Shown here piece after piece: positions 1 through 10,900 of a stretch of DNA of 64,000 bases. The notes beneath the pieces are model-generated. The model ran no database searches. It worked only from the letters and a program-made list of their open reading frames with translations, and was not told the DNA's origin. Each line of letters begins with the position of its first letter. Positions within the stretch are counted from its first letter, which is position 1. Position numbers and translations under genes: made by a program. This DNA comes from Entophlyctis helioformis. Lineage: Eukaryota; Chytridiomycota; Chytridiomycetes; Chytridiales; Chytriomycetaceae. The DNA lies in assembly GCA_025526915.1 (NCBI GenBank), contig JAHLKH010000035.1, positions 1 to 64,000 of the forward strand, given 5' to 3'.

Positions 1-738
1 ACGATCATGACACACACACACACAGATCTACCGCTGCAATGAGAACCTGACCAGCCAGATGTGCCCACAGTGTAAGCAGCGGATCCCATACAAGAACCGC
101 ACCAACCTGCGACGCTACGAGTGCATACCATGCGAGACCGTCTACCACCGTGATGTGCTTGGAGCCACCAACATCGGGATGGTCGCCTGTGGCATCTGCT
201 CTTTGGACACCGGCCACTCTACTTGACGCACACGCCAGCCTGTGACGATCCAGCCACGCCAGAGTACCTTGCAGGCATTGCAAGAATGCAGGCGGACATC
301 CAGGAGCGTGCAAGTCGTGCTCCATTTCCCTTCAAGTCGCATGTGGCCTCATGGGACCAGATCATGCTGCCGTCCTGTGGTATTCAAGACGTGCTGTACA
401 GCAGCGTTCAAGACACGGTCCATCCGTCATCCAGCAGGACCAGCATGCAGACAGCCTGCCCTCAAGTCACTTGACTGCATCCCACACAGTGACTTGTTTG
501 ACTACCAACACTTTGAATCAGGGCACCTCCTGATCGACCAATAGGGTCACTTATCACATCATTATTTCAATAATAATGAAAGGTAAGACCCTCATGCTTG
601 TTGGATGTGCCTCGCCTGTCTGTCTTCGCATGCTCGTTGCTGACTCGAACCTTGCATCGTGTGATATGCTTGTTGCATTCGACGCTTCTCGGGTCAATCC
701 AATTCCAAAACGCTTGGCAATTGGATGAATGTCGGGCC
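1..738 (+). mobile_element. 3' end of a Fanzor-bearing element, cut by the window edge
   Basis: This stretch matches the reverse complement of about 26,807-27,570, covering both the zinc-ribbon coding exon and the noncoding tail. Shared noncoding landmarks are TCACTTATCAC at 547-557, the AT-rich stem CATTATT...AATAATG just after it, a GGTAAG stretch, and the terminus ending ATGAATGTCGGGCC at 738. After 738 the sequence no longer matches the other copy, so 738 is taken as the element end. The 5' part, including the other terminus, lies outside the window. It is oriented opposite to the complete copy at 26,807-35,969. The match was read by eye and not scored by alignment. Confidence 0.8.
26..226 (+). 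pseudogene. Fanzor C-terminal fragment (zinc ribbon and RuvC-III), frameshifted
   Basis: The exon starts after an intron end ...CACACACAG at 25. It encodes CNENLTSQMCPQC, then YEC..C and YHRDVLGATNIG. These are the C-terminal four-Cys ribbon and the RuvC-III aspartate of the TnpB/Fanzor family. The complete copy continues in frame after NIGMVA. Here one base is missing near 187-190, so the frame ends at TGA 224-226, and the remaining ~80 residues seen in the other copy (equivalent DNA to about 474) are out of frame. The known catalytic and zinc residues lie before the shift, so the fragment could be active if the rest of the gene is intact. More likely it is decaying. Confidence 0.75.
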
Positions 739-909
739 ATTTGCCGGCGGTTTGCCGGCATTTCCTCGCCCTATTGCCCACCCCTCAGTCGCAGTCGCCG
801 TCTGGTCGGTAGATGCCCGCGAGTGCCCGCTGGTGCCCGCTGGTGCCCTCTGCCCGCCTGCCCGCCATCCTATGCAGCCTGCTGACTGCTGACTGCCCGC
901 AGGCCCAGA

Positions 910-2234
910 ATGCAAGCCACCGCCGCCGCCGCTGCCAGAACAGCCACCGCAGCCAGGGCCGTCGGCGAGCTGCTGTGCCAGAAGGACGCCTACGCCCGCT
1001 CGCTCGACACGCTGGTGGTCTCGTGCGTGGCTGCCCCTGCCCCTGCCCCTGCGGCCCCTGCGGCCTCGCCTGCCGCTTCCTTCCACGTCGTCCTCGCCGA
1101 CACGCTGCTCTTTCCCACCGGAGGCGGCCAGCCGCACGACACGGGCTCCATCGCAGGCTTTCCCGTGCTCGAAGTGTTCCGCCGCGGCCTCGACTGCGTG
1201 CACACCGTCGCCATGGCCGAGCCGTTTGCCCACGGCCAGCCCGTCCGGGTGCTCCTGGACTGGGACCGGCGCTTCGACCACATGCAGCAGGTGCGTCCGG
1301 CGGCCGTCCATCCTCGCCCGATCTGTGCGGCTCACTCCTGCATTGCCGATCTGCCGTCGCATCTGCGCAGCACTCTGGCCAGCATCTCTTGTCCGCCATT
1401 GCTGCGAGCGAGTTCAACCTGCAGACCTACGGCTGGGGCCTGGGCAAGGACAAGAGCTTCTTTGAGCTGACGGCCGAGCCCAAGGACGGCGTCCTGCTGG
1501 CCCTCGAGCAGCGCGTCAATGACATCATCCGCCAGCGTCTGCCAGTCAGCGTCGAGGCGCATGACGGCGCGCAGGAGCACGAGCGCCAGACTCGTTACCC
1601 GACGATCTGACCAGCGGCGTCGTGCGCTACATCTCGATTGGCGATCTGGACCGCAATGCGTGTGTGGAACGCACGTCAGCAACACAGCCGACATCCAGGC
1701 CGTCAAGATCCTGCACAGGAGCGCGTCAGAGGCGGCAACTGCCGCGTGTTCTTTGCTGCCGGCAACAGAGTCTTTAAGCTCTTCCAGACCTCTCTGGACC
1801 GCGATCGCCAACTCACTGCTGTTCTCAGCACCGGGTGCGTGCCTGATGGCTGTCGTGGCATGGTTGCGTCTCCCGACATCTGCTGACGCCCATGCTTGGA
1901 CACGTCGACAGGTGCAGAGACGTTTGTGGACCGCGTCGAAGGGCTCAAGCGTCAGATCAAGGATCTGATGAAGACGGCCAAGAAGCAGACCAAGGAGATC
2001 AAGGACCTGCAGGCCGCTGCTGCAAGCGCTGGCGCTGCCAATTCAGCCGCGACTGATGGCACCAAGCCAGAGCCCAGCAAGGCTGCCGCCAAGGCCGACC
2101 AGGCCAACACCCGCGGCGGCCGCGGACAGCGGCCAGAGACTGGCAAGGCGTCCGCCGTCAAGGGCTCGCAGGGCCAGGCCACGAGCGAGGCTGCCAAGGA
2201 GAATACGGCGCAGGCAGCCGAGCCCTCTGCGTAG
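910..2234 (+). CDS. AARSD1: AlaX-like alanyl-tRNA editing protein (AARSD1 type), with apparent frame breaks
   Basis: Probable role: trans-editing of Ser- or Gly-mischarged tRNA-Ala in the cytosol. The N-terminal exon reads LLCQKDAYARSLDTLVVSC ... LADTLLFPTGGGQPHDTG ... LLDWDRRFDHMQQ. A GTGCGT...CAG intron follows, then HSGQHLLSAI, the zinc-binding HxxxH of this family. Next come LPDDLTSGVVRYISIGDLD, CGTHVSNTADIQAVKIL and GGNCRVFFAAGNRVFK, all recognisable AARSD1 blocks but in three different frames. Single-base shifts are needed near 1,594, 1,655 and 1,718, and the intron at about 1,837 needs one base fewer in a GGG run. The last exon (1,912-2,234) begins GAETFVDRVEGLKRQIKDL and then runs into an Ala/Lys-rich tail, lacking the family's usual C-terminal domain. 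It is either miscalled sequence or a decaying gene. Confidence 0.75.
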
Positions 2235-2300
2235 ATGAATGAACTGCGTTTGCCGCTGTTCTTGGCGTTGTTCTTGGCATCGAGTCGATCTGCTGGAACG

Positions 2301-3440
2301 ATGATTCGGACGTGTGCGGGGCAGACCGTCCGACCGCCGGCTCTGCTTGGCAGCACGAGGCTGGCCTCGAGTCCGTCAGTCGCCGCCTCTGCGGCTGCGT
2401 CAGCGAGGGCCAAGACCAAGACGCTGGCCAAGACTGCCAAGGCAGCTACTGCAGCTACTGCAGCCAAGAGGGCCGCACCGCCTGAAACGAGCACCACGTC
2501 CGTCTGTTGCTTTGGTGTGTGTGAACGGGCCGGACGTTGCGGCTGACGAGCCTCGACGGCGGCTTGAACGACAGGCTGGACAGGCTGGCCAGGCTGGCCA
2601 GGCTCAAGAACGACGAGCTCAAGGGCATATGCAAGTCGTTTGGCCTGCCGTCGAGCGGCGTCAAGGCGGACCTGGCCGGCCGCCTGCAGTCGCATCTGCA
2701 CCAGGCGAGCACAAGCAGGCCGACGGCTTCGCTTCTTGCAGTCGACATTGGCACCAGCAATCTGGGGTTTGTGCGGCTGCGGTGCCGGCCACAAGAGATC
2801 AGCCAGCAGCAGCAGCAGCAGCAGCATGCACCAGCCGCCTGAGCTCCTAGAGCCGCCAACCATCACCGACTGGGGGTTGCTCGAGCCGGACCTGCCCAAG
2901 TCGTTTGATCCGTTAGCATACGCACAAGAGATCTCGCGGCTGCTGGACACGAGGCTCTACGATGATGCGCTGGACACGGTGGTGATTGAGCGGCAGTCGT
3001 GGCGGCCACTGGGCGTGCGCATGTCGGTGCCGCACGCCATCCTGCGCACAACGGCGTTTGAAGCGATGCTGACGGGCATGCTGGCCGAGCGCGGCAAACG
3101 CCAGGATCTGCGCATCTATTCCGTGCTGCCTGCCGCGGTGGCCGAGACGCTCGACTTGGCGGCATCAAGTGGATCGCCGTCATCTTCTACAGATCCCGGC
3201 GTGCGGCCGACGGCAAGTGTTGCACAGCGGTACAAGGCCAAGAAGAACGCGAGCGTGGCCATGGTGCGGGGATGGCTGGAGGACGGCGGCCGCGTCGTGT
3301 GCCCGGCCCAGCTGCGGGCCATGTTCGAGGGATCGCGCAAGAAGGACGACCTGAGCGACTGCCTGCTGCTGGCCATGGCGCACTTGACCTGGCAGCGCAA
3401 CGCTCGGCTGTTTGCTGCTCGCTCGCCGAGCTGTGCTTGA
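2301..3440 (+). CDS. CCE1: Mitochondrial Holliday-junction resolvase, SAP domain plus Ydc2/CCE1 nuclease
   Basis: The family cleaves four-way DNA junctions in mitochondria. A SAP motif reads LKNDELKGICKSFGLPS (from about 2,603), followed by LLAVDIGTSNLGF, the first acidic motif of the RNase H-like fold. A phase-0 intron from about 2,770 (GTGCGG) to 2,833 (CAG) then carries a run of CAG triplets. The next exon has VVIERQSWRPLG, IPHAILRTT-like VPHAILRTTAFEAML and KKDDLSDCLLLAMAHL, the downstream Ydc2 motifs with acidic residues E and DD. The start is uncertain: ATG 2301 (or 2235) gives an Ala/Arg-rich presequence-like leader, but joining it to the SAP exon needs a small intron near 2,510-2,550. 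No later in-frame ATG precedes the SAP domain. Confidence 0.75.
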
Positions 3441-3489
3441 TGCGGATATCCCGACTTGCCGTCCAATTCACCAACGCAACAAAAACACG

Positions 3490-5170
3490 ATGGCCGACCA
3501 GCACAACAGAACGCCCGGCAGCTCGTGGCGGCCCGTGACGCAGGCCGAGCTGCTGCAGTGGTCGGTGCTCAACACGGCGACCGCCGGCGAGGACACCACC
3601 GCCGCCACTGAGCCTGCCCAGCGTGAACCCATTGTAGGCGTTGCGGCGTCTTGCCACGAATGCTTCCTCGGCTGGTCTGCCGTCCAACCCACTCACCCTG
3701 TTCACTACAACTGCTACTGCTGCTGCTACTACTGCTGCTCCAACATACCACAATACACCACACCGTACTACACCGTACCACACCACAACGCTGCATGCCA
3801 TTGCGGCGCATCGCAGGATCCCAAGTGGGTCGATGTGCTTCTCGGCAAGGGCGATGCATTGCGCATGAAGGGTGCGTCCATGGCCCAGACTCTTCCAGAC
3901 GCTTCCAGACGCTTCCGGCACCTTCTCGAACATATCCGATTGAGCGACTCACATCCATCTTCCTGCATGCCCATACGACAGAATGCGTAGAGACGGTTGC
4001 GAACACCGACCTGAGTGTCGACGAGCGCATCGAGGCGTTTGACGAGCTTGAGCTGGTAAGCCTTCTCGGGTCGCTGTGCTGACTGGCCTGGATACTCATC
4101 GTCGTTCCCGTGGCGGCTCCTTGGGCGGATGCACCGTCGCTCAGCTGGTCGAGTCGCTTGACAATGCCAACGGTACGCAGCCCTGCCATGCATGCCATAG
4201 CATGCCCGTATCCACCCAACTGACAGGCAAGCACGACAGATCTGCGTTCGCTCAAGCTGTGGGCACCCATCATCGCCCAGCTCTCGTCTGATATCGCGCG
4301 TCTGCGCATGTACGCGCCTGGGTTCTTGGCACGGCTGTCCAGAACAACCCCGCATCGCAGACAGACGTACGTGGATCAGGCTCCTTGCTTGCACTTGCCA
4401 GCATCTGGTCTGACTCTGAGCACTGCATTCGTTGCAGTTTCTGAATGCCGGTGGTCTGGAGCCTGTGCTCCGTCTGCTCGAACAAGACGAAGACGCCGAG
4501 GTGCGTGCCAAGGCCCTCTACTGCATCTCCGGTGAGTCTATTCGCTGCCGTGATCACCACCACACCGCACGATGCCCTTGCTGTCGTGCTGACCCACGTC
4601 CCAATGTCGGTAGGTGCTATCCGACACAACGCGCCAGTGTTCAAGGCATTCTATGCGGTCAACGGCCTGCGCGCCATCGTCACGGCGCTGCAAAACGCCG
4701 AGCCATCGCTCCTGCGCCGCGCCGTCTTTTTCTGGAAGTCCATTCTGATCGACCAGGACGCAGAGGTGTCGCAACTGTCTGCATCCGCTGCCGCCGAGCA
4801 CGGCTTGCCCAGCATGGTGCTCAACCTCGTGGATTCGGCCGAAGCGTCCGACGTGGACCTCATGGAAAAGTGTCTCGAGCTGCTGCTCACGCTGCTGACA
4901 GAGTATCCGAGTGCGGTGGATGCGGACACGACGCTGGCGGTCGTCAACAGCCTCAAGCCGGCCATGGAGGCCAAGATGCGCGACATGGCGGCCAGCGGCG
5001 ACGATGCCAACACGGTCGAGCTGCGTGGCTTGCTGGACCAGCTTGTGGCTCGTGCCAAGGCTGTGTTGAATGGCGCCGGATCGACGCGTGCCGCCCCCTG
5101 CCCTGCCCTGCCTCTGCCTCTGGACGTCCTGCCGCTGCACTCATGCTGGGTGCACCGCCCTCTACACTGA
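3490..5170 (+). CDS. FES1: Hsp70 nucleotide exchange factor FES1/HSPBP1, armadillo type
   Basis: Releases ADP from cytosolic Hsp70. The first exon starts MADQHNRTPGSSWRPVTQAE and contains LLQWSVLNTA, the typical Fes1 N-terminus. It is followed by about seven short introns. Recognisable exons are ERIEAFDELEL, VESLDNAN, DLRSLKLWAPIIAQL, AVQNNPASQTD and FLNAGGLEPVLRLLEQD. The last is a long exon from about 4,614 with GAIRHNAPVFKAFYAVNGLR and RAVFFWKSILIDQD. These are the armadillo repeats that wrap Hsp70 lobe II. The C-terminus ends in a Pro/Leu-rich stretch with no family match. The gene is in line with CCE1, with only 49 bp between stop and start. Confidence 0.85.
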
Positions 5171-5324
5171 CATAAAACTTTCATGTATTGCAGCAAAGCT
5201 TGAGCATTATTCAAGCACCAGTAAATGAGAGAGCAGTGTCGGGTGGATTCGGCCGAGGCGGGCTGCTGGGAGAGGAACCGTCTCCAGAAAAGAGGGCGAG
5301 CGGAGCATGCAAGCGGCGCACTGA

Positions 5325-7757
5325 TCATAGAGGCGTGTCGGTTCGCAGCACAGGCGTCGATGGATTGGTCGAGGGGACAGGCACGGCGGCAGCCATCATG
5401 GTCGCCATGTTGGGCGAGATGGCCGAGTTGGGCGACGTCGCGCCGCCGTACGCGTTGCTGCCACCGCTGCTGCTGTTGTTGTTGATGATGTTGTTGTTGG
5501 GCGAGGCAAGGGTCGAGGAGGCCGGATCCATGGGCGACCCGGCCGTTGTAGCGGGCGATCCAGAGCCAGGACCTTCACCGACCGTCGACAGCCCGGCGGC
5601 ACCCTGCTGTCTGGCACGGAACCGTTCCTGCAACTGCGCCAGCGGCACATCCGAGTTGGCGCTCGACACAAACGGCGACTGGTTGTGCGCCGACGGAGGG
5701 CTGAGCGGCGACCGATCGCGCTGCACGCTACCGCTGCCCGCGATGCCGTTGAGGGGCAGCTGCATGTTGATGAGCGCGCTGTTGGGTCGCAGCGGCCGGA
5801 TCTGCGGAAACACCTGCTCGCTGTTAATGTACTGCGCAGCACCCACACGCGTGTAGAACATGGTGCGCTTGAGACGCAGCGACTCCATGTACAGATCCTC
5901 GGGGCGGCGTGTCGAAAACAGGCCCTGGCGGACGTGGCGGACAAAGGCGTAAAAGTCGCAGGCGGCCACCAGGCGGTCGCGGCAGTTGAGGCAGATCGGG
6001 TACCATGTCTCGTCGGACACGTCGGTGATCTTGAAGTGGAAGCGGTACTCTTCGTCGCGGCCGCAGGTGGAGCAGCCGGCAGCGACCGCAGCAAGCGCGT
6101 CGTTTGATCCGAGCGACGCCAGGTTGGCGTTGGCAAGCGCATTGGTCAGGCGCTCGAGGACAGTCTTGTTGAACAGCGACGACTTGGTGGACGACTTGTC
6201 GGCCTGGGCAGCGCCGGCAGCACTTGCAGCTGCATTGTAAGCTGCCGACAGACCGGTGCGGCTTGGGCTGGTGTGCAGGCTTGGGGCGTGGCTCGAGGCA
6301 TCCTGGCCGTGGGCCGCCGCACGCTCAGCCGCATGCTGGGCAGCACGCTCGTCGCGGAGCTTGAGCTCCTTGATCTCGTCAGGCGACATCTCCTCGACAA
6401 AACAGGTATGTGCAATGATGGCATCGATAAACTTCTTGGTCGACGTCCGCGGGTTGCCGCCAAAGCGCAGACACGGCGTGACATCGTCTTCGAGAGCGTT
6501 GCGCATAAAGATGAGCGCGTGCAGCTTGTTGACCTTGACCGTCGGCGCTGCTTGCAAAAACTCTGCAAAGTGCGCAAACTGCTGCGGGTCAATGAGCTCC
6601 TCCACGGGCACGTTTCCAGCCGACGCACGCTCCTCGTCCGTGTGCACGCGCAGTGACGAGTTGAGCGCGCTTGGCTTGTGGCGCAGCATCTGCCGGCCCT
6701 GCTCCGTCTCGATCAGCAGCTTCTCGTTCTGATCCTCGAGCAGTCCGACGCGGCTTCTAAGCTCGTGTGCCTGCGCCTGCTCCTTTTGCAGCTGCAGTCT
6801 CATGAGTTCAATCTCCTTGGCCAGCGACTCGGAGCGCTTCTGGTACTCGTCCAGCTGGCGACTGCGGTCGGCGACCATGGTGTTGGCCTCTGTAAAGAGC
6901 GACGCCGTCAGCTCCTCGAGATCGTCCTGGATGGTTTCCTTGGAGTGCTGGATCTCGGCACGCTTCTCGATCTCATCAATGAGCTTGTCACTGATCATCT
7001 CAAAGTCTCGCTTCATCTGCTCGAGCTCGTACTGCTTGAGGTCGAGGATCTCCTCGATCTTTTCGTTGCGCTGGCGCAGCTTGCCCATCTCGACCGTGGC
7101 CTCTTCCTCGCGGCTGCGGGCGGCCTCGAGCTTCTTGCGGAGGATCTCCTGCTGGTGCTCGAGGATCAGTTTGTCGTTGGCCAGCCGGGCAATGGGGCGG
7201 ATGCCGCCGCCACACTTGATGCAGCGACGGACGTCTGCATGGCTGATGATGGAGTTGCAGGGGCATGCCGGATCGGTCTCGGGCAGCGGCGGCTGCTGGG
7301 GCATGCTCGCCGCGGCCTCGGCCAGCGACGGGTGCAGCGAATCATCCGACGCTATCGAGTGCAGCGACGAGTTGGACATGTTGGCCGAGCGGGTGCCCGA
7401 GAAGCTCGACGGCAGGCCGCCCAGGATGCGGGACGTGAGGCTGGGCCTGGGCGGTGCTGCCGGCTGCTGGTTTGCGTGCAGGTCGTCCAGCGACGCCGAC
7501 GGGGGCGGCAGCGGCAGCGACTTTGTGGAAGCGTCTGGCAGGGACGCACCACCACCACCACCACCACCACCCGCAGCAGCCGCACTTGAACCGCCGGTGC
7601 CGGCGGGCGTAGAGGGGCCGGACAGCGGCGACGCCGACGACGAGGGGGACGTGGGCGATTGCTTGTTCTGCACGGCCGCCAGCCGCTGCTTGAGGGCCGC
7701 CAGCCGCTCCTCGGATGAGCTCGTTGCCGACGCTGTTTTGGACGACGGGTCGGCCAT
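5325..7757 (-). CDS. SEC2: Sec2/Rabin8-type Rab GTPase exchange factor
   Basis: Probably activates a Sec4/Rab8-type GTPase for polarised exocytosis. One intronless frame of about 810 residues starts MADPSSKTASATSSSEERLA at 7,757; the frame extends further upstream but this ATG is the first that fits. The N-terminal ~200 residues are Ser/Pro-rich with a Gly run. A CxC...RRCIKCGG cysteine pair comes next, then a long coiled coil holding the diagnostic Sec2 GEF motif DDLEELTASLFTEANTMVA. The C-terminal part has a conserved-looking region (FAHFAEFLQAAPTVKVNKLH and CSTCGRDEEYRFHFKITDVS) and a disordered Ser/Asn-rich tail. The coiled-coil GEF core is a firm match; the C-terminal domain resembles GRAB/Rabin C-termini. 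Confidence 0.85.
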   Translation of the reverse strand: MADPSSKTASATSSSEERLAALKQRLAAVQNKQSPTSPSSSASPLSGPSTPAGTGGSSAAAAGGGGGGGGASLPDASTKSLPLPPPSASLDDLHANQQPAAPPRPSLTSRILGGLPSSFSGTRSANMSNSSLHSIASDDSLHPSLAEAAASMPQQPPLPETDPACPCNSIISHADVRRCIKCGGGIRPIARLANDKLILEHQQEILRKKLEAARSREEEATVEMGKLRQRNEKIEEILDLKQYELEQMKRDFEMISDKLIDEIEKRAEIQHSKETIQDDLEELTASLFTEANTMVADRSRQLDEYQKRSESLAKEIELMRLQLQKEQAQAHELRSRVGLLEDQNEKLLIETEQGRQMLRHKPSALNSSLRVHTDEERASAGNVPVEELIDPQQFAHFAEFLQAAPTVKVNKLHALIFMRNALEDDVTPCLRFGGNPRTSTKKFIDAIIAHTCFVEEMSPDEIKELKLRDERAAQHAAERAAAHGQDASSHAPSLHTSPSRTGLSAAYNAAASAAGAAQADKSSTKSSLFNKTVLERLTNALANANLASLGSNDALAAVAAGCSTCGRDEEYRFHFKITDVSDETWYPICLNCRDRLVAACDFYAFVRHVRQGLFSTRRPEDLYMESLRLKRTMFYTRVGAAQYINSEQVFPQIRPLRPNSALINMQLPLNGIAGSGSVQRDRSPLSPPSAHNQSPFVSSANSDVPLAQLQERFRARQQGAAGLSTVGEGPGSGSPATTAGSPMDPASSTLASPNNNIINNNSSSGGSNAYGGATSPNSAISPNMATMMAAAVPVPSTNPSTPVLRTDTPL

Positions 7758-7904
7758 GTTGGGTTGTCGAACAACGTGGAAACGGCCATTGGCGCGCATG
7801 TGCACCTGTACAACAAGGGCTGCAATGGTGTGGCTGCACAACAAGGACTGCTCAACAACGACGGCACAACACGACGGCAGTGGTGGCATGGCCGTGCTGC
7901 AGGT

Positions 7905-10900
7905 TCATTGCGCTCGTCGTGCCCGTGCAAATGCCTCGATGCGTGCAAGATCCGCCAGCGTCGTCGATTGTGGCTTCCACCAGCCAGCTGGCGCTGCAGA
8001 TGTGCGAGCGGCTGCAGACATCAGCGGGCCGCGGACTGCGCCTGCCAGCGCCTGGCGAACGTGCGTGCCTGTGATCGCCGTCGCGCCGTCCATCGACTCG
8101 CGCAGCGCACAGATGCCCGCCTCGCTGTCCAGACCATGGCGCCGTTTTAGCATGCCGTTGGCGATGCAGCGAGACTGGAAGAGGACTCACCGGAGCAGCA
8201 CTTCCAGGTCGGCACCCGTGAAGCCAACCGTCTCTCTGGCAAAGCTCTCAAACTCGCCATCCCTCAGATCCAGTGCAACGCCCGAGCGTGCATACGCGCG
8301 CAGAATCTCTTGCCTCTCCGACTCGCTCGGCAGCCCCACATGCACGTGGCAATCCAGTCGTCCTGTCAAAGCAAGTGCCTTTCAGCCGGTCGCACAGCCA
8401 AAGACATGCACGCATCGGTGCAAGGGCCGCGTGCGTACCTGGCCGGAGCAGTGCATCGTCGAGTTTCTCGGGCCGGTTGGTGCACGCCATGACCACAACC
8501 CCCTGCCGCTCCTGGACGCCATCCATCTCATTGAGCAGCGTCGACAGCACACGCTCATTGACACCACCAGAGCCGTCCTCGGTCCACTCGCGACGCGACG
8601 CTATCGCATCCAGCTCGTCAATAAACACTATGCACGGCGTCAACTGTCGGGCTGCTGCAAACAGAGCCCGGATGTTGGCTTCTGACTCGCCGAGGTACTT
8701 GGAGAAGATCTCATTGCTGCAGCCACTCGCATCAGTCGCTTGTCCAGCCATGCAATGACTGGCATGCGCGCATACCTTCTGGCCATCACAAAGTTCATGT
8801 TGGAATTCGCTTGCAGTCGCATGAACCAGCATCGTTTTGCCACATCCTGTGAGCGTTCGTGTCAGTCGCGAGCAGCGTTTGGCACTGCCGGCATGCATCT
8901 CTTGCTGCGCAGACCTGTTGGGCCGTACAGCAGGATGCCTGCGGCTGGCTTGACTCCAAGACGGGCAAACACGTCTGGATGCTGGTGTGGCCAGGACACC
9001 AGCTGCGAGAGTTTTGCCTTGATCTTGGCGTATCCGCCCAGCCGAGACCAAGGCACCGAGCGACGCGTCGTGTCAAACCCAATGCTGGCAGCCTGTGATG
9101 GCGGGATGTGCTTGAGCCAGAGTTCAAGATCATGCCACTCCAGGCGAACAGGCAGGTGCGGCAGTTGAGACGCTGCAGACTGTGATTGACTTTGAAGGGA
9201 CACCGACTGCAGCTGGTGTGCCAAGTCATCCACGGAGCCATCCGCGCCAGTCAAGGTCTTGTTTCTCATGCTGTCGTGACCAGCACTGGCCCCTGTGCTG
9301 TTTCTTGGCGCTGGTGCATAGACGGCGCGTGTGATGAGCACCGTGAGGTCACGAACCACAAACCCTGCTGTTTGCTGCTGGACATGCGTCAGTCACCAAC
9401 CTCTGGATAAAGGACGTGAAGGCACGCACTGGCACCCACCTGTGCAAGGCGCTCGGCGAGACTAGCCAAGTGGTCCTGATCAGCTGCCACAGCTCCCAGC
9501 GACACCATGCGCTGAAAGCACGCCTTGGCAAGATCGCGACGCTGCTGTGAACTCGGAATGTGCACTTGAACCACGCGCGTGAACAGCTTGCCTACATCCG
9601 CGCCAGGCCGCAACGAGTCTGGCAGTTTGGCGGGATCCATGACAGGTGCAACAATGCAGACCGCACTGCTGGCAAGAGACAGAAGCAGCTTGCGGATATG
9701 CCCCGCGATGTCGAAGCGGTCGACATCAGCAAATGCCATGTCTGTCATGAGAATGGCTGGTGTCAATGGCTCGGTTGATTGTCCAAGAGCAGATAGGATG
9801 GCGTACCAGCGTTCAGCAAGTCAAGGCCATCAACGACCAGAACCGATGGCGCCGTCATGCGCGCCTTCCAGATGGCCTTGTACAGCGGCGTGAGTGCAGA
9901 CGTCTTGGATCCCCCTCGCCTCAAACTCTGCAGTTCCTCGGACAGATGCACGTAAACGAGCGGGCACTTAACCAGACTGCATACCGCGTGCCTGTTGGCC
10001 AGTGGGAGGCAGCATTAGTGCAATCGCATGGCATGACCTGATCTGGCGGACACATGCGACATACATTATCAGGCTCTCTTTGCCAACACCGCGTGGGCCG
10101 GCCACATACATGGCGCGAGACGGTGCGATTCCGAGCATCTCATGCAGACTGCGACGATGGAGCGAGGCCTCTGTGCGGCATAGACGATGCCGACGTTGCG
10201 ATGAGCAGTGCGAGCGACATGTGCAAACAACACCGCCCAATGCACAAACAAAACTTACCAAGAATAGCTTGCAGTTCCTTGGCGTGCTGATTGTATGCTG
10301 CGAGTGGATACGTCAAGATCGACGCGTGGTGGTATGTCGGAGCGAGTGCGAGTGCAGGAAGGAACTCGAGCTGGCACGAGTCGTCAAAGTCGACTTGTGT
10401 AATGACTGACGCCTCAGCCGGCCCAGCGGATGGTTCAGATGGAGAAGAGCGCGAGATGCCAGCCACAAGAAAGACGGCTGGACGGCTGTTGCGGGGCAGC
10501 ATGACGAGCGTGTCTGTACAGATCAGCCTGCCAGCCAGATGCGATCTGACGTTGGCAGACCAGTCCTGAGCGCTTTTGACCAAGGCATCATCGCGTGGAT
10601 CGACAGCCTTGGACGCGGCCGCCAGATCCGATGTTGACGACCGAATGCCATGCGAAGTTGGTGTCCATGGAGTGGTTGAGATGCGGGCCAAGCAGACGAC
10701 GGACGATGATTGCCCTGCACTGCTGCTCTGGACAGCGGCTGGAGGATCTGGCTGATCAGCCGTTGCAGGTTCACGAGCAACTCCAGGCGTGGCAGACGAC
10801 CGCAGGACTTTGCATTCCACTTGCAGGTCAGTGGAGGAAGGATCCGCAGCTGCCCAGCCAAGGACGTCGCCACGAGTCCACCAGTTGAACAGCCAGCGAG

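Noticed and set aside
2783..2850. A 1-base frameshift in CCE1 at the CAG run
   Set aside because: A normal GT-AG intron in phase 0 removes the CAG run and joins the two conserved parts without any shift.
1952..2950. 332-codon minus-strand frame
   Set aside because: Antisense to the AARSD1 tail and CCE1 exons, which have clear homology on the plus strand.
6802..8685. 627-codon plus-strand frame across 6.8-8.7 kb
   Set aside because: Antisense to the Sec2-like coiled coil and the end of the AAA ATPase; Ser-rich shadow of Glu/Lys/Arg-rich coding sequence.
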